From: Ectobius pallidus
Lineage: Eukaryota; Arthropoda; Insecta; Blattodea; Ectobiidae
Length of the DNA stretch: 64,000 nucleotides
NCBI GenBank assembly: GCA_964059195.1
Contig: CAXKWD010000008.1
Span: forward strand, 42,089,502 to 42,153,501
Reading direction: 5' to 3'
Below, one piece after another: positions 33,547 to 44,074 of this stretch. Position numbers and translations under genes: made by a program. Position 1 is the stretch's first letter. Every line of letters starts with the position of its first letter. Under the pieces are notes generated by a model that was not told where the DNA came from, ran no database searches, and saw only the letters and a program-made list of their open reading frames with translations.

Positions 33547-35920
33547 ATGAGTGCCTTCGACCCAGGAGTGTGTTTCATTTGTAACAACCGTTTTAGTGAG
33601 GGTGAAACCACGGTTGTGAGAGAGAAATGTTTGAAAAAAATTCAAGATGCGAGTGTAAGATGCATGAATGAAGAACATCAGCAGTTTTTGGAGGGCCGGA
33701 AGCAAGTGAGAATACATGATACCTGCCGCAAAAAATACGGAAATGAGCGAATGATTGCAGCTTCGCTACGCCGTCGTACAAGTGGTGGAGATGGAGCTGG
33801 TGGCAGTCAAAGGAGTCAACTTCTTCGATCTATAGCTGAAGATTTCAACTTCAGATACAAGTGTCTTTTCTGTGGAGAAGGGCGAAGTGAAGATTTAAAA
33901 AAAAAAACAGGAACGACTTCCTAAGCATGAAAGGAATTCAACCCATCAAGTCACGACACTAGAGTTTAAACAAACGATCAGGACTGCAGCCCAAAAACGC
34001 AATGATGAGTGGCGACAAAAGGTTCTACATCGGATCAGAGATGTTGAAGACTTGGTAGCAATAGATGCGTGGTATCACAGGTTTTGCTACAGAAAACTGT
34101 ATAATCGCGTGAAAGGGGACCATACACGAGGGTACCATCCTTGCAGAAATGTTGATGAGGCAATGGAATGAATTTACTCCTACCTCGAAAACAACTCGGA
34201 CGAATGCCAGTTTTCCATGGACGAGTTGATTAAAAAGTAGATGGCGACTTTCGACTTGATGTCAGAACAGTTAAATCATGCCTCTACCAGAAATATGGCC
34301 AGGATGTCTTGATAGTCGAAGTATCCACGAAGAAAACAGTTGTTTGCTTCCAAAATATCGGCCACAAAATTCTCAGTGACAAATGGTACAGCGAGCAGGA
34401 AAGTGATCCTCAAAAGGAAAGGCTACGTGTGGTCAAAGCTGCGGCTGAAATATTTTTGTCAGACATAAGGTCGCAAGTGTGTGATGTTGGAAGGTATCCG
34501 CCATCTTACACTTTTCCAAAGACTGTGCCTTACAAAACAGTCAGAAGAAGACTTAAAAAACTTTTTTACTTACGAACTCGTGCCCTACCCGATGTCGCTC
34601 TTTGCAGAAGGAGCCATGCGGAAAGGAACAAAGTCGTCTATGTATGCAGCATTCACCCCACTTCCCTCCAATGCTACAGAAGGGCGACAGTATTTCGCAG
34701 TAGTTGATGGAGGCTACCTGCTTCATAAAGTCGTTAGGCCTCGCAATGCCTCCTTCTCAACCATTGCCAATAGCTACTCCTTTTTAAAAAGACACTATGG
34801 GTCCACAAATGTTGCCGTTGTGTTCAACAGATACCCTGCTCAGAGTGACACTAAAAGATCCGAGCGATTGCGGCGGATGAAGATTCATCAATCCCTCGAA
34901 GTGATCTTTGACGTAAATACAGTTAACCAAGTCGCTCCGGAAAAGTTTTTGGCTAATGAAAAAAATAAAAGTCGCCTCATTGAAGTCCTGAAAAGTCACT
35001 TCGAGGATTGTGACATTTGAAGTCTATCAGGCCCGAGAAGATGCTGATTTGCTCATTGTAAACACCGCCATTTCCAAGGTCAAGGAGCACGAATATGTCA
35101 CAATAATTGGAGAGGACATGATTGGGCTTGGCCAGCCATGCACCAACTTGGTCTTTCTGAAACCTGGAAAAGGGGGTGCTGCTGACGTTCAATATTTGAC
35201 AACAACTTTCAAATTCGACCAATCCATATCCAGCCACATCCTTTTCTTCCACGCATTTAGTGGTTGTGATACGACATCTGCTATTTTTGGCCAAGGAAAG
35301 ATGAAAATGAGCAGCATGGTCACCTGTTCGAAAGAACTTAAGGACATCTCTCGGCGCTTCCTCAATCCACTCACCAGCCCTGATGAGATTGCTGAGGCTG
35401 GTGTGCGTGTTTTCGGTGTTTGTTTACACCGGCAACTCCACCAACGTAGCTCTGGACGAACTGCGCCACTCCACGTTCACACGAGCAGTCACGAAGGGAA
35501 AAGTGGACCTTGCAAGACTGCCACCTACTTATGATGCTGCACGCCACCACTCATACCGGTGTTTCCATCAAATACAGACTTGGTTGGGAAACACAATGAA
35601 CCCGGAAGAGTGGGGATGGGTGTGTAGTGATGCGGGTTTAGTGCCACTAAAAACCACCAGAGACGTGGCTCCCTTGTCTCTACTCAAGACAGTGTCATGC
35701 GCTTGCAAGATAGCGTGTAGTAGAGCCTGCTCTTGCCGTAAGGCTGGTCTGAAGTGTTCGTCCATATGCAAGTACTGCTGTGGTCAACAATGTGACAATA
35801 CTTTACCTCCGGGGTTGACGATGATGATAACGAAGATTACTTCAACCAGCTATTGGAACCTGAGGAACAACAAGGGGAGGATGACGAGAGCTTCCTACCA
35901 CCTCTACAGCTGCCAGTAGA
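33547..35920 (+). pseudogene. TE-encoded protein with FEN1/XPG-like nuclease signature
   Basis: Order of recognisable parts: an N-terminal Cys/His region (CFICNNRFSEGE, HDTCRKKYG, CLFCGEG); a shift at an A11 tract (33897-33907); a segment ending near RSQVCDV; a jump that skips the middle of the family's protein; FFTYELVPYPMSLF; VVDGGYLLHKVV; VVFNRYP; PEKFLANEKNKSRLIEVL; REDADLLIV; IIGEDMIGL; HAFSGCDTTSAIFGQGK; WLGNTMNPEEWGW; and a Cys-rich tail (SCACKIACSRACSC, then CSSICKYCCGQQC). This is a protein family I recall as common in insect and cnidarian genomes and unnamed. The DAD, GED and GCD blocks resemble FEN1/XPG acidic motifs (my inference). GEDMIGL has lost the second Asp that relatives seem to have. 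It contains at least four shifts or stops, so it is dead. Confidence 0.75.
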
Positions 35921-35983
35921 GGAGCCGGGGCCATCCAAACGGCTCAGGAAAAGATGAAGAATACTTGCACCATATGATGAAGC

Positions 35984-36092
35984 TAAAGGGAAACGATGGG
36001 TTACCGCCAATGACTGTCTTTTTTTTTAACCTCTAGTTACACAAGCATAAACATAGATGGCACTACTAGTTTTGATAAACAAAGGAATAACA
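35984..36092 (-). repeat. Copia 3' LTR
   Basis: 109 bp, reading TGTTATTCC at its minus-strand start and CCCTTTA at its end. Confidence 0.9.
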
Positions 36093-36136
36093 CCCCCACT
36101 TATCAAAATAAACATGTAACTAAACTCAAGATAACA

Positions 36137-39100
36137 CTAAATAGGTACAACTCCCAACAAGTTCATAAACTTATAATGTTTCGCTGACAACAAACCCTTT
36201 GTCAATAAGTCAGCTGGCATCTCTTGAGTAGAGACATACTTAACTTGTACAAACTTATTAATAATAGCATCTCTAACATAATGAAACCTAACATCTATAT
36301 GCTTTGTCCTGTTATGTGATTGCTGGCTTGAGGCCAATTTTAAGGCACTCTGATTATCACAATGTAACACTATTCTACATAGCTTTCCAGTTATTTCATA
36401 CATCAAGTATCTCAAATAAATTGCTTCCCTGGATGCCTCTGACAGCGCTACATATTCAGCTTCAATACTGCTTAAGGCAACTGTTCTCTGTTTTCTGCTC
36501 TGCCATGAGATTACAGAACCTGCCATAGTAAAGCAATACCCAGTATAAGACTTTCTGTCAAGACTGTCGCTTGCCCAGTCGGCATCAACAAAACCTTCTA
36601 GTTCTACATTACCTTTACAAAATTTTAAGCAATAGCTTTTGGTCTTTTGCAAGTACTTTAGAACTCTTTTTGCATACATAAAATGATTCTCATTATAACA
36701 GCTATTGAACTGGCTTAAATAGCTAACAGCATAAGCTATATCAGGCCTTGTCAACACTGCAAGATACATTAAACTTCCTATCAATCTTTGGTAAGGAATG
36801 TCAGTTGCACAGGTTTCAGACCTTTCAATATTGAGCTTACATTCTACAGGTGTATCAACAGATCTACAATCAGCCATGTTGAATCTATACAAAAGTTGAT
36901 TGATGTACGACTCTTGATCAACAGAAATTGTGTTATTATCTCTATCTACATTAATTCTCATGCCTAAATATCTCCTCACTGAACCTAGATCTTTAAGTTT
37001 AAACTGAGAACTTAACATATCTTTCAGTTTTTGAGTTTCATCAGCATTATTCGAGAAAATCAAAAAATCGTCAACATATAACGTTATTGCAATTCTACAA
37101 TCTGCATCATTTTTGGTAAACAAGCAAGGTTCATATTTGCTATTTTTATAACCCATGTCACATAGCAAATTTGTCACTCTTTCGTACCACATCAAAGAAG
37201 ATTGTTTCAGACCATAAATAGCTCTCTTAAGTTTTAAAACTTTACCATCACTATTATTTACAAAGCCTTCAGGAATTGCCATGTAAATGTCCTCTTTCAA
37301 ATGTCCATTTAAGAAAGCAGTTGTAACATCTAAGTGAGTAATGTCCATACCAATCTGTGCACTTATTGCAAACAGCATCCTCAGTGTGGAATGCCTGACT
37401 ACAGGGGAAAAAGTATCCTCATAGTCTATGCCACGTTTTTGGGAAAAACCTTTTGCCACTAACCTAGCACGGTATCTCACTTTGTCATTGATGTCTAGCT
37501 TCTTATTAAACACCCATTTACAGTTCACTATTGACACATCACTGGGTACATTAACAAGTTCCCATGCGTCATTGTCCTCGAACGACTGCAGTTCTTCCTT
37601 CATAGCTTGCTTCCACTGCTTGGCTTCAGGACCTTGCAATGCATCTGAGAAAACAATTTCCTCCACATCTTGAGCTGAACTGGAAACACAAATGTTTGAA
37701 TATCCAAATCGCTGAGGAGAATATCCATATCGCTGGGGAGGCCTTCTTGTCCTAGGGCCTTCTACCACCACAGTGTTGTCAGTGTTTTCAATCACTTCAC
37801 TGTATGAAATTTCAGTATCTATGGGGTCATTGCCATCTTCATTCTCAGAATTAGTACACGCTGATAAGCTTTGACTTGGACTGTTCAGAGATTCATCAGA
37901 ACATTCCCCCACTGAATCTCTGCATTCTTCATTGCAGTTCAAGGGTTCTGAGAAGTTTTCTGAATTTTCCACCACTGCAACTCTATTCATTTCATCAGCT
38001 TCTGGTACCTCTTTATTCACAGGGCAATTCATAGAGTTTTCTACAACAGTATTCTCTATACCTGTCCTATCTTCCATCACAATCACATCTCTGCTGATTG
38101 TGACTGTATTCTTTCTTGGATCATATACTCGATAGCCTTTCACATTTTCAGAAAATCCAACTAGAATGTGTAGGTTTGCCTTTTTGTCCCATTTGAGCCT
38201 TCTTTCCTTGGGAACATGGACCATTACAGGGCTTCCAAATAAGCGAATGTGACTTAAGTCAGGTTTCTTGCCAAACCACGCTTCATATGGCGTTTTGTCA
38301 TTAACTCCAGTAGTCACAGACCTGTTCTTCAGATACACAGCTGTGCTCGCTGCTTCTGCCCAGAATTTCTTCTCTAGCTTGGCATCGAACAATATGCATC
38401 TCGCTTTTTCAACTACAGTCCTGTTAGCACGTTCACTGACTCCATTCTGTTGTGGGGTGTATGCATTTGATTTTTGATGTATCACTCCTTCATTTTTCAG
38501 GTATATTTCAAAATCACCACTGCAAAACTCACCTCCATTGTCTGTTCGGAGAACCTTTATCTTTCTATTCTGCTGGTTTTCAACTATCTTTTTAAATTCC
38601 TTGAACTTCTGGAACACCTCACTCTTGTGTTTCAGGAAGTAAATGAAAGTCATGCGACTATAATCATCAATGAACAATAAGAAATACTGAGCTCCTCCAA
38701 TGGATTTTGTTTCCATTGCACCACATACATCTGCATGTATTATTTGCAATACTTCTGTACTCCGCTCACCAACATGGGTAAATGGTAATCTCATCTGCTT
38801 GCCTTCACAGCAGGTCACACATGTCTCCTTTGTTGTGTCTGAGCTTACAGGAAACGACACTCCCTCCACTAGGCCATTTCTCATTCTATTCAAATCTGAA
38901 CTGTTTATATGTGCTAGACGTCTGTGCCACATCTCTCCACTTACTGTTGCTGAAGCTGCTAACAAATATCCACCTTTGGTTTGAATATCCAGTTTGTAAA
39001 CACCGTCTTTCAAGTCTGCTGTTGCCACCAAAACCTTCTTGTTGCGAATATAGCAGTGATTTGCTTCGAACACAACATCATTTCCATTTTTTATCAGTTC

Positions 39101-40090
39101 ACTCACAGATAACAAATTGGTCGTCAAACTTGGCACATATAAAACATTTTTGATTGTGATATCATAGTCACTATTTGTGGTTATGTCTACATCTCCCGAG
39201 CACATTACTGGCACTTTCGAGTTGTTAGCCACTATTATTTCTGGTAATGCCGGCGAACAATCGACATTCTTCAACCAATCCTTATTCACTGTCATGTGAG
39301 CACTCGCACCTGAATCAATGTACCACTCGTTTTTGCTGTATTTTCCATTCAAGAAAACCACATTGAAAGCTTTTGATTTCTTGTCATTCTTCTCCAACAA
39401 TGGGCATTTGTTTCGATAATGTCCCGGTTGTTTACACTTGTAGCAGATTATGATTTTTTCTTTCATCTGTGAAATCTCGTTCTTGCCTCCATGTTTTTTT
39501 CTGAAACTTTTCGCGGCAAATGCAGCGCCACTGGAATCCGTGTCTAAATTCGAAACTTCCATGTCTAGCAATTTCGATTTGATCACATCTGTGGTAATCT
39601 GAATTCCTGAATGTTCAATTGCCATTATCATTGGTGAAAATCTTTCTGGCAAACCTGCTAATAACAATGATCCCACCCATTCATCATTAATGGTGAATCC
39701 TGTGCCATTTAGTCTCTGTGCGGTGTCAACCAGTTGCGTAACATACGTGGTCATTGTGTCACAGTTTTCTAGTCTAATTGAAATCAAGTTTCGAAGTAGC
39801 GTTATTTTTCTTGCATACCCCGAATCATCAAACATAGACTTCAACTTGTCCCACAACTCTTGAGACGTAACCGTATTCTTAATGTGCACATATAATCCGG
39901 AATCTATAGTCAGTATTAACTTTGCCTTGGTTTTTGCATCATCACTTGGCTTTGTTTCTGCACCAGACACGGGCTTGATGTATTGAACCATGCCTTCCAG
40001 CACCAACAAGTTTTCTGCCGCAAAACTCCATTCTTCGTAATTTTCTCGGCCTTTTAACTTTGGCACACTCGAGATGTAGTTCCCAGCCAT
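36137..40090 (-). CDS. Copia gag-pol polyprotein
   Basis: The open frame runs 1352 residues from 40195, but its first 35 codons lie in the LTR and primer-binding site. Met36 (40090) is the likely true start (MAGNYISSVPKLKGRENYEEW). Using numbering from 40195: gag to ~250; CCHC knuckle 251-264 (CYKCKQPGHYRNKC); protease DSG 294-296; integrase HHCC His424, His429, Cys459, Cys462; integrase acids Asp488, Asp552, Glu588; reverse transcriptase with YVDD 1040-1043; RNase H with VDADWASD and SSIEAEYVAL near the end. All catalytic residues expected for Copia are present, and there is no stop or shift. It copies its RNA into DNA in cytoplasmic particles and integrates it in the nucleus. Confidence 0.95.
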   Translation of the reverse strand: MAGNYISSVPKLKGRENYEEWSFAAENLLVLEGMVQYIKPVSGAETKPSDDAKTKAKLILTIDSGLYVHIKNTVTSQELWDKLKSMFDDSGYARKITLLRNLISIRLENCDTMTTYVTQLVDTAQRLNGTGFTINDEWVGSLLLAGLPERFSPMIMAIEHSGIQITTDVIKSKLLDMEVSNLDTDSSGAAFAAKSFRKKHGGKNEISQMKEKIIICYKCKQPGHYRNKCPLLEKNDKKSKAFNVVFLNGKYSKNEWYIDSGASAHMTVNKDWLKNVDCSPALPEIIVANNSKVPVMCSGDVDITTNSDYDITIKNVLYVPSLTTNLLSVSELIKNGNDVVFEANHCYIRNKKVLVATADLKDGVYKLDIQTKGGYLLAASATVSGEMWHRRLAHINSSDLNRMRNGLVEGVSFPVSSDTTKETCVTCCEGKQMRLPFTHVGERSTEVLQIIHADVCGAMETKSIGGAQYFLLFIDDYSRMTFIYFLKHKSEVFQKFKEFKKIVENQQNRKIKVLRTDNGGEFCSGDFEIYLKNEGVIHQKSNAYTPQQNGVSERANRTVVEKARCILFDAKLEKKFWAEAASTAVYLKNRSVTTGVNDKTPYEAWFGKKPDLSHIRLFGSPVMVHVPKERRLKWDKKANLHILVGFSENVKGYRVYDPRKNTVTISRDVIVMEDRTGIENTVVENSMNCPVNKEVPEADEMNRVAVVENSENFSEPLNCNEECRDSVGECSDESLNSPSQSLSACTNSENEDGNDPIDTEISYSEVIENTDNTVVVEGPRTRRPPQRYGYSPQRFGYSNICVSSSAQDVEEIVFSDALQGPEAKQWKQAMKEELQSFEDNDAWELVNVPSDVSIVNCKWVFNKKLDINDKVRYRARLVAKGFSQKRGIDYEDTFSPVVRHSTLRMLFAISAQIGMDITHLDVTTAFLNGHLKEDIYMAIPEGFVNNSDGKVLKLKRAIYGLKQSSLMWYERVTNLLCDMGYKNSKYEPCLFTKNDADCRIAITLYVDDFLIFSNNADETQKLKDMLSSQFKLKDLGSVRRYLGMRINVDRDNNTISVDQESYINQLLYRFNMADCRSVDTPVECKLNIERSETCATDIPYQRLIGSLMYLAVLTRPDIAYAVSYLSQFNSCYNENHFMYAKRVLKYLQKTKSYCLKFCKGNVELEGFVDADWASDSLDRKSYTGYCFTMAGSVISWQSRKQRTVALSSIEAEYVALSEASREAIYLRYLMYEITGKLCRIVLHCDNQSALKLASSQQSHNRTKHIDVRFHYVRDAIINKFVQVKYVSTQEMPADLLTKGLLSAKHYKFMNLLGVVPI

Positions 40091-40154
40091 CTTCCACAGT
40101 AACACCCACAATATTTTCAACTGTAATTCCTCTGAATTAACGAAAATAACGTAC

Positions 40155-40168
40155 CTGGGCCCATAGCC
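40155..40168 (-). promoter_or_regulatory. Copia primer-binding site (initiator tRNA-Met fragment)
   Basis: Directly after the 5' LTR the minus strand reads GGCTATGGGCCCAG. TATGGGCCCAG is complementary to the anticodon stem-loop of initiator tRNA-Met, the half-tRNA primer known for Drosophila copia. One base in the outer part (C for T) differs. Confidence 0.8.
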
Positions 40169-40276
40169 TAAAGGGAAACGATGGGTTACCGCCAATGACT
40201 GTCTTTTTTTTAACCTCTAGTTACACAAGCATAAACATAGATGGCACTACTAGTTTTGATAAACAAAGGAATAACA
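40169..40276 (-). repeat. Copia 5' LTR
   Basis: 108 bp, matching the other LTR except for one T. It would contain the promoter; no TATA box was picked out with confidence. Confidence 0.9.
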
Positions 40277-40281
40277 GAAGC

Positions 40282-40689
40282 AATAGGAAACAATGAAACA
40301 AAGCTATAAAAAAGTAATATCTTGGTTTATTTATATGATACACTTTCTTACTTTATATTGACTAATGATTATTCAGGTACTTAGGATGGCTTTATTTGGC
40401 GAACTGTTTCTGGCATAGGAACGCTTACCCTTCATCAGGCCTATTAACACACCTTTATATTATTAACAGCTTTTATAGATTTATATTATGTATATTAATA
40501 CAATATGGTAAATAATTGCAATATATTTTTTAAATGAAACTCATGTGTTTTCTTATTTACTCATATGTTTTGTATTTGTTTTCTTCTAACTGATTCACAT
40601 TTTAAAATGATTATAATCATATTTGAAATAATTATTTGGTGATACTAAAAAATAACTCTGTAGGATATAGCCCTACACCCGTACAGTTG
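40282..40689. other. 3' flank of nuclease gene inside element 1
   Basis: AT-rich, non-coding. A minus-strand word cctgatgaaggg...gaaacag near 40390-40440 looks like a Penelope-type tail but is too weak to call. Confidence 0.35.
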
Positions 40690-41290
40690 AAGCTTTGTAA
40701 CTCATAGGTACCTTCATATCCCAATTGCTGGACATTGTGAGATTGCAAAATTCGAGAAAAGTACTTGACCGAATTTCAGAATTTTGATACTTAGTGGATG
40801 CAGAATTTGATGCTCTACAACTTTCATTCTGTCGGTTTTTCTCTTAGAGTGATTATTTCCAAGCTGCAGACTCATATATAGTACTATATGTCAATTTTTT
40901 ACAAAGTTGTAGAAAATCGTCTTTCTTTGACCGTGGTTTTCGACCATACCACCTGACTGAATTATTACGATATGGTACTCATTCGACGCAGAATTTAATG
41001 ATCTTTAATTAATTATACCGTAATTTTTTTCCCTAGGATGCACCGTTTAGGAGTTTAGGCAAAAAGTCCTAAAATTTCGAGGTTTTTTTGCTGCCAAAAG
41101 TTTTCCCAAGGTCGCCCGTGTTAGCATTTTTGTTTTTTTACATGTTTGTATCCATATATACAAGATAAAAAAATAAAATCTTCTACCCCACCTTTTGCAA
41201 CATACACCCCTGTTTCGATTCTCTACTGACTGGCCTAAATGTCGAGCAACAAATTTTATTAAATTTGGTTCATTTCTAATGGATTGACCC
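40690..41290. repeat. Right TIR of element 1 (intact arm)
   Basis: About 601 bp, uninterrupted. It serves as the reference for the broken left arm and ends with ggattgaccc followed by the agaa duplication. Confidence 0.85.
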
Positions 41291-41294
41291 AGAA

Positions 41295-41639
41295 ACATTA
41301 CACAACATTTTAATTGCATTTGTCCATTCTGATGAAGAGAGACCTTTTTCTATTTGATACCCATGCATTAGTTTTCGCGATTTCCTTGTACACTGAAACA
41401 CCTATTCCTGTTTGATACCTATGCATTAGTTTTTGCGATTTCCTTGTACACTGAAACACCTATTCCTTTATGAGGCAAACTGCACCAAATTTCGAAAGAT
41501 CTTTTTCGTAGCTCGTTCTCCAACCATCTACCTGTTCTAATAAGAGTTGCATGGCATGTCAAGTTTATTAAGCACTTGTTGTTTTTTTGTCATTCACATT
41601 TCTGCAGCAATGAAGGTGTACATTCGCAATACAGGACAA
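41295..41639. repeat. Flank with a ~65-bp direct duplication
   Basis: The phrase around tatgcattagtttt-gcgatttccttgtacactg occurs twice, near 41364 and 41423. Otherwise nothing is recognised. Confidence 0.5.
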
Positions 41640-43310
41640 GTGCTGTGCAATATTAAAATGTTGCAGGTTAGATTCCCATTCTGCACGAAATAATCCCACT
41701 CCTTTAAGATTTTTAGGAGCATACAACATTTCAGTAGGACAATTGTGAGGTAATCCTATTATTTCCTTAATAGTTGTTCTGATTAGTTTATCAATATCTT
41801 GTAAGAAAGAAATAGGGATTTTTATTAAGAGGTTTTGTCTGAAGTCTGGCCAGATATATTGATTAAGAATACAGTATTTAACTTTTGCTCCAGTTTCAGT
41901 AAGTTAGATGCAGCTAGGGCACTTAAGTCAGTTTCCAGGTGAATTTTAAAGGGTTGACTTTAAGTCCTATCGTATTTAAATTGTTAATAGCCATACCTAG
42001 TGGTGCCTGTGCAGATTCTTATCTTTACCAATCAGAACAATCATCAGTGAATGCTAAGACAGAAATACTGTCACTGTCTGATTCTTTTGCATCTTTTGCA
42101 ATGTCTTTAATAGTATCATCAATAGCAAAATTAAAAAGTCCTGGCATTAATGGTAAATTTTGAGCAACTCCTTTATGCAATTATATATTTTTGGTTAATA
42201 CCAGCTTGAACCTCAATATTGTTACCATGGATTAAGTCATTTACTAAGCTCCTTATGTTATTCGGCATGTTAGTAGATAGCAAACATTTCTTAAGGTGTT
42301 CATGTCCAATGTTGTTTTATGATTTTGATGCATCAAGAAAGATTATGCTGCAATTACTTCTTTCTTGTTTAGCATTTTTCAGACATCCACTAATGACAGA
42401 GGTATTTATGTGAGTCCCAGGAAGAAAACAAAACCATGCTGGGAAGAAGAAATATCTATATATGATCTTAGGTGTTGATCAATTACTTTCTTAAGAACTC
42501 TTCTTATCACAGAGAATATTGAAATACGTCTCCAGTTAGAAAGGTCATCAACACTACCACCTTTAAAAATCAGTACACGATCAGGACTGGCTGATGTATA
42601 CACTTTAATTTTAGATAATGCTGAATTAATTTCTGCTTCACAATAATATCCTCCTCTGTACAAGCAGGTTCACTTGAGAAATTAGAAGGGAGAATATTTT
42701 ACTCATCAAACAGATTTTGAACTGGAGGTCATTTTGATTCTTCATGACATTTCAAACCATTTTTCGCCTTTGATTATAGTAGCGATACTGAGCCAATTCG
42801 TACTGATATTTTTGCCTATTCTTTTCCCTTCTGCATTTACTTGATCTTACAGGGTTTTTAGTACATGAATAAGAAGTTCCAGAACCATCCTGGTGTTTTT
42901 TCTGTGCATTATAGCAGGATGTTTTGGTCCAGGCAGTGATAAATACAAGCTTATTTCATGACAGATTTCATTCAATTTATTAATTGCTGATTTAATTGAT
43001 TGCTGATAGTAACTTCTGTTTACATATTTTCAAAATTAATTATTTCTTGTGATTTTTCTTTTCTTTGCGTTGTTTTGTTTTTAAGTTATCTGTTGGAAGT
43101 TCATCACAATTTTTTACATTACTAGCTGACCTCATGTCATAGTTTTTTTGGAAATTTTATTCCTATATTGGTCAGGATGAGTCTTGCTGATATGTATAGC
43201 TATTGACTTAAACATTTTTCCACAAATAGTACAAGGCTGCATTTCTCTGTCATTAATATTGTGTTCTTTTGATACACTTTCCTGAGAAACCATCTGGCAT
43301 TTTTTCCATG
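41640..43310 (-). pseudogene. R2-like LINE relic with N-terminal C2H2 finger
   Basis: Minus strand, broken frames. Near 43240 it reads PCTICGKMFKSIAIHISKTH, a C-x2-C...H-x4-H finger like those at the N-terminus of R2 proteins. Further on, PGPKHPAIMHRKN and then NWRRISIFSVIRRVLKKVI and SSSQHGFV form the first reverse transcriptase blocks. Later blocks are scrambled by shifts. The catalytic box is not intact. It is distinct from the plus-strand R2-like relic at 19-25 kb. Confidence 0.75.
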
Positions 43311-43696
43311 CATTATAATACTGAATATAATATAATATAATAAAATACCGCCTGTTTTGGTCCAGGCGTTGTATTTTATAGCAGAAGATTAATAAAACCT
43401 TATTTCATGACATATTTCATGAGACTTATTAATATGATTGCTGAAATAACTTCTATTAACATATTAACCTATATTCATAATTAAATTCAGCTTTTTCATT
43501 TAGAGCTGAAATTGGTTCTGTAAACTATACATGGTTGAAAAATTGAAATAAATATTCAAAAAAACACTCCAGCCAAAGGTGTAGCTATGCAAAATCAACA
43601 ACTTCTGATCATGAATGGAATCTGTGTTTATTTTAATAATCTCACCACTATGCTTGAGGATAGATAGGCACTGACATTGGTGTAAATTCTGAAGAT
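43311..43696. repeat. Partial duplication of the R2-like relic
   Basis: 43290-43470 repeats in diverged form the 42900-43030 sequence (ttttggtccaggc, tttatttcatgaca). The rest is unassigned. Confidence 0.5.
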
Positions 43697-43877
43697 TTAG
43701 GCTTGCCGCACACGGAGCCACTTGTGGTCGCCACCGGTGGCGACCACTTGTGGTCGTGTTAGGCGCACACGGGACCACTTGTGGTTGCCACCGGTGGCGA
43801 CCACTAGACGCTAAACACGACCACCGGTGGTCGCCACTTTATCCAGAAATATTTCCTCTTCTCTCGTCAGTTGCAGA

Positions 43878-43952
43878 ATGGATCCCGATTTGGAAGCACT
43901 AGTTGCAGTTTTGCTAGTGAATGCCTTTCTCTTAAATCATCTGCAGAAGTGA
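43878..43952 (+). pseudogene. Possible Harbinger protein start
   Basis: A 24-codon frame MDPDLEALVAVLLVNAFLL ends at a stop. Acidic start plus leucine-rich stretch right after the TIR is reminiscent of Harbinger proteins, but it is too short to be certain. Confidence 0.25.
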
Positions 43953-43984
43953 AATGTTTGGTGATTATTACTGATCAGAATTTG

Positions 43985-44060
43985 AAATGAGATAAACACA
44001 TTCCATATATATATATATATTATATATAATATATAATATTTTATTATATAATAAAATATG
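43985..44060. repeat. (TA)n low-complexity run
   Basis: A TA/TATAA-rich microsatellite with no other signal. Confidence 0.8.
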
Positions 44061-44074
44061 AGAATCAATACATA

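Larger units (their letters stand above)
35984..40276 (-). mobile_element. Copia LTR retrotransposon, apparently intact
   Basis: LTRs of 109 bp (35984-36092) and 108 bp (40169-40276) are the same except for one T in a homopolymer. The 5-bp duplication gaagc flanks it (35979-35983, 40277-40281). One uninterrupted polyprotein, a primer-binding site and both LTRs are present. It sits just downstream of the nuclease gene of element 1, making it the youngest recognisable insertion there. Confidence 0.95.
27468..41290 (+). mobile_element. Long-TIR nuclease transposon 1 (composite)
   Basis: The outer ends are GGGTCAATCCATT and its exact inverse, with a 4-bp duplication agaa outside (27464-27467, 41291-41294). 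The TIRs are about 600 bp. The left arm survives in pieces (27468-27485, 27986-28010, 30447-30464, 31918-32435) because a hAT MITE, a foldback element and a family U repeat landed in it. The right arm is 40690-41290. The unique part holds a decayed nuclease gene (33547-35920), a pogo MITE and a Copia element. Without the insertions it is about 4.2 kb. The superfamily is open. Academ, some lineages of which are reported to carry an XPG-like nuclease and to make 3-4-bp duplications, is the nearest idea I have. Confidence 0.8.

Noticed and set aside
36304..39153. Several plus-strand open frames of 67-123 codons across the Copia element
   Set aside because: Antisense shadows of the intact minus-strand polyprotein.
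40385..40445. Hammerhead-like words cctgatga...gaaacag on the minus strand
   Set aside because: No convincing stem II could be drawn between them.
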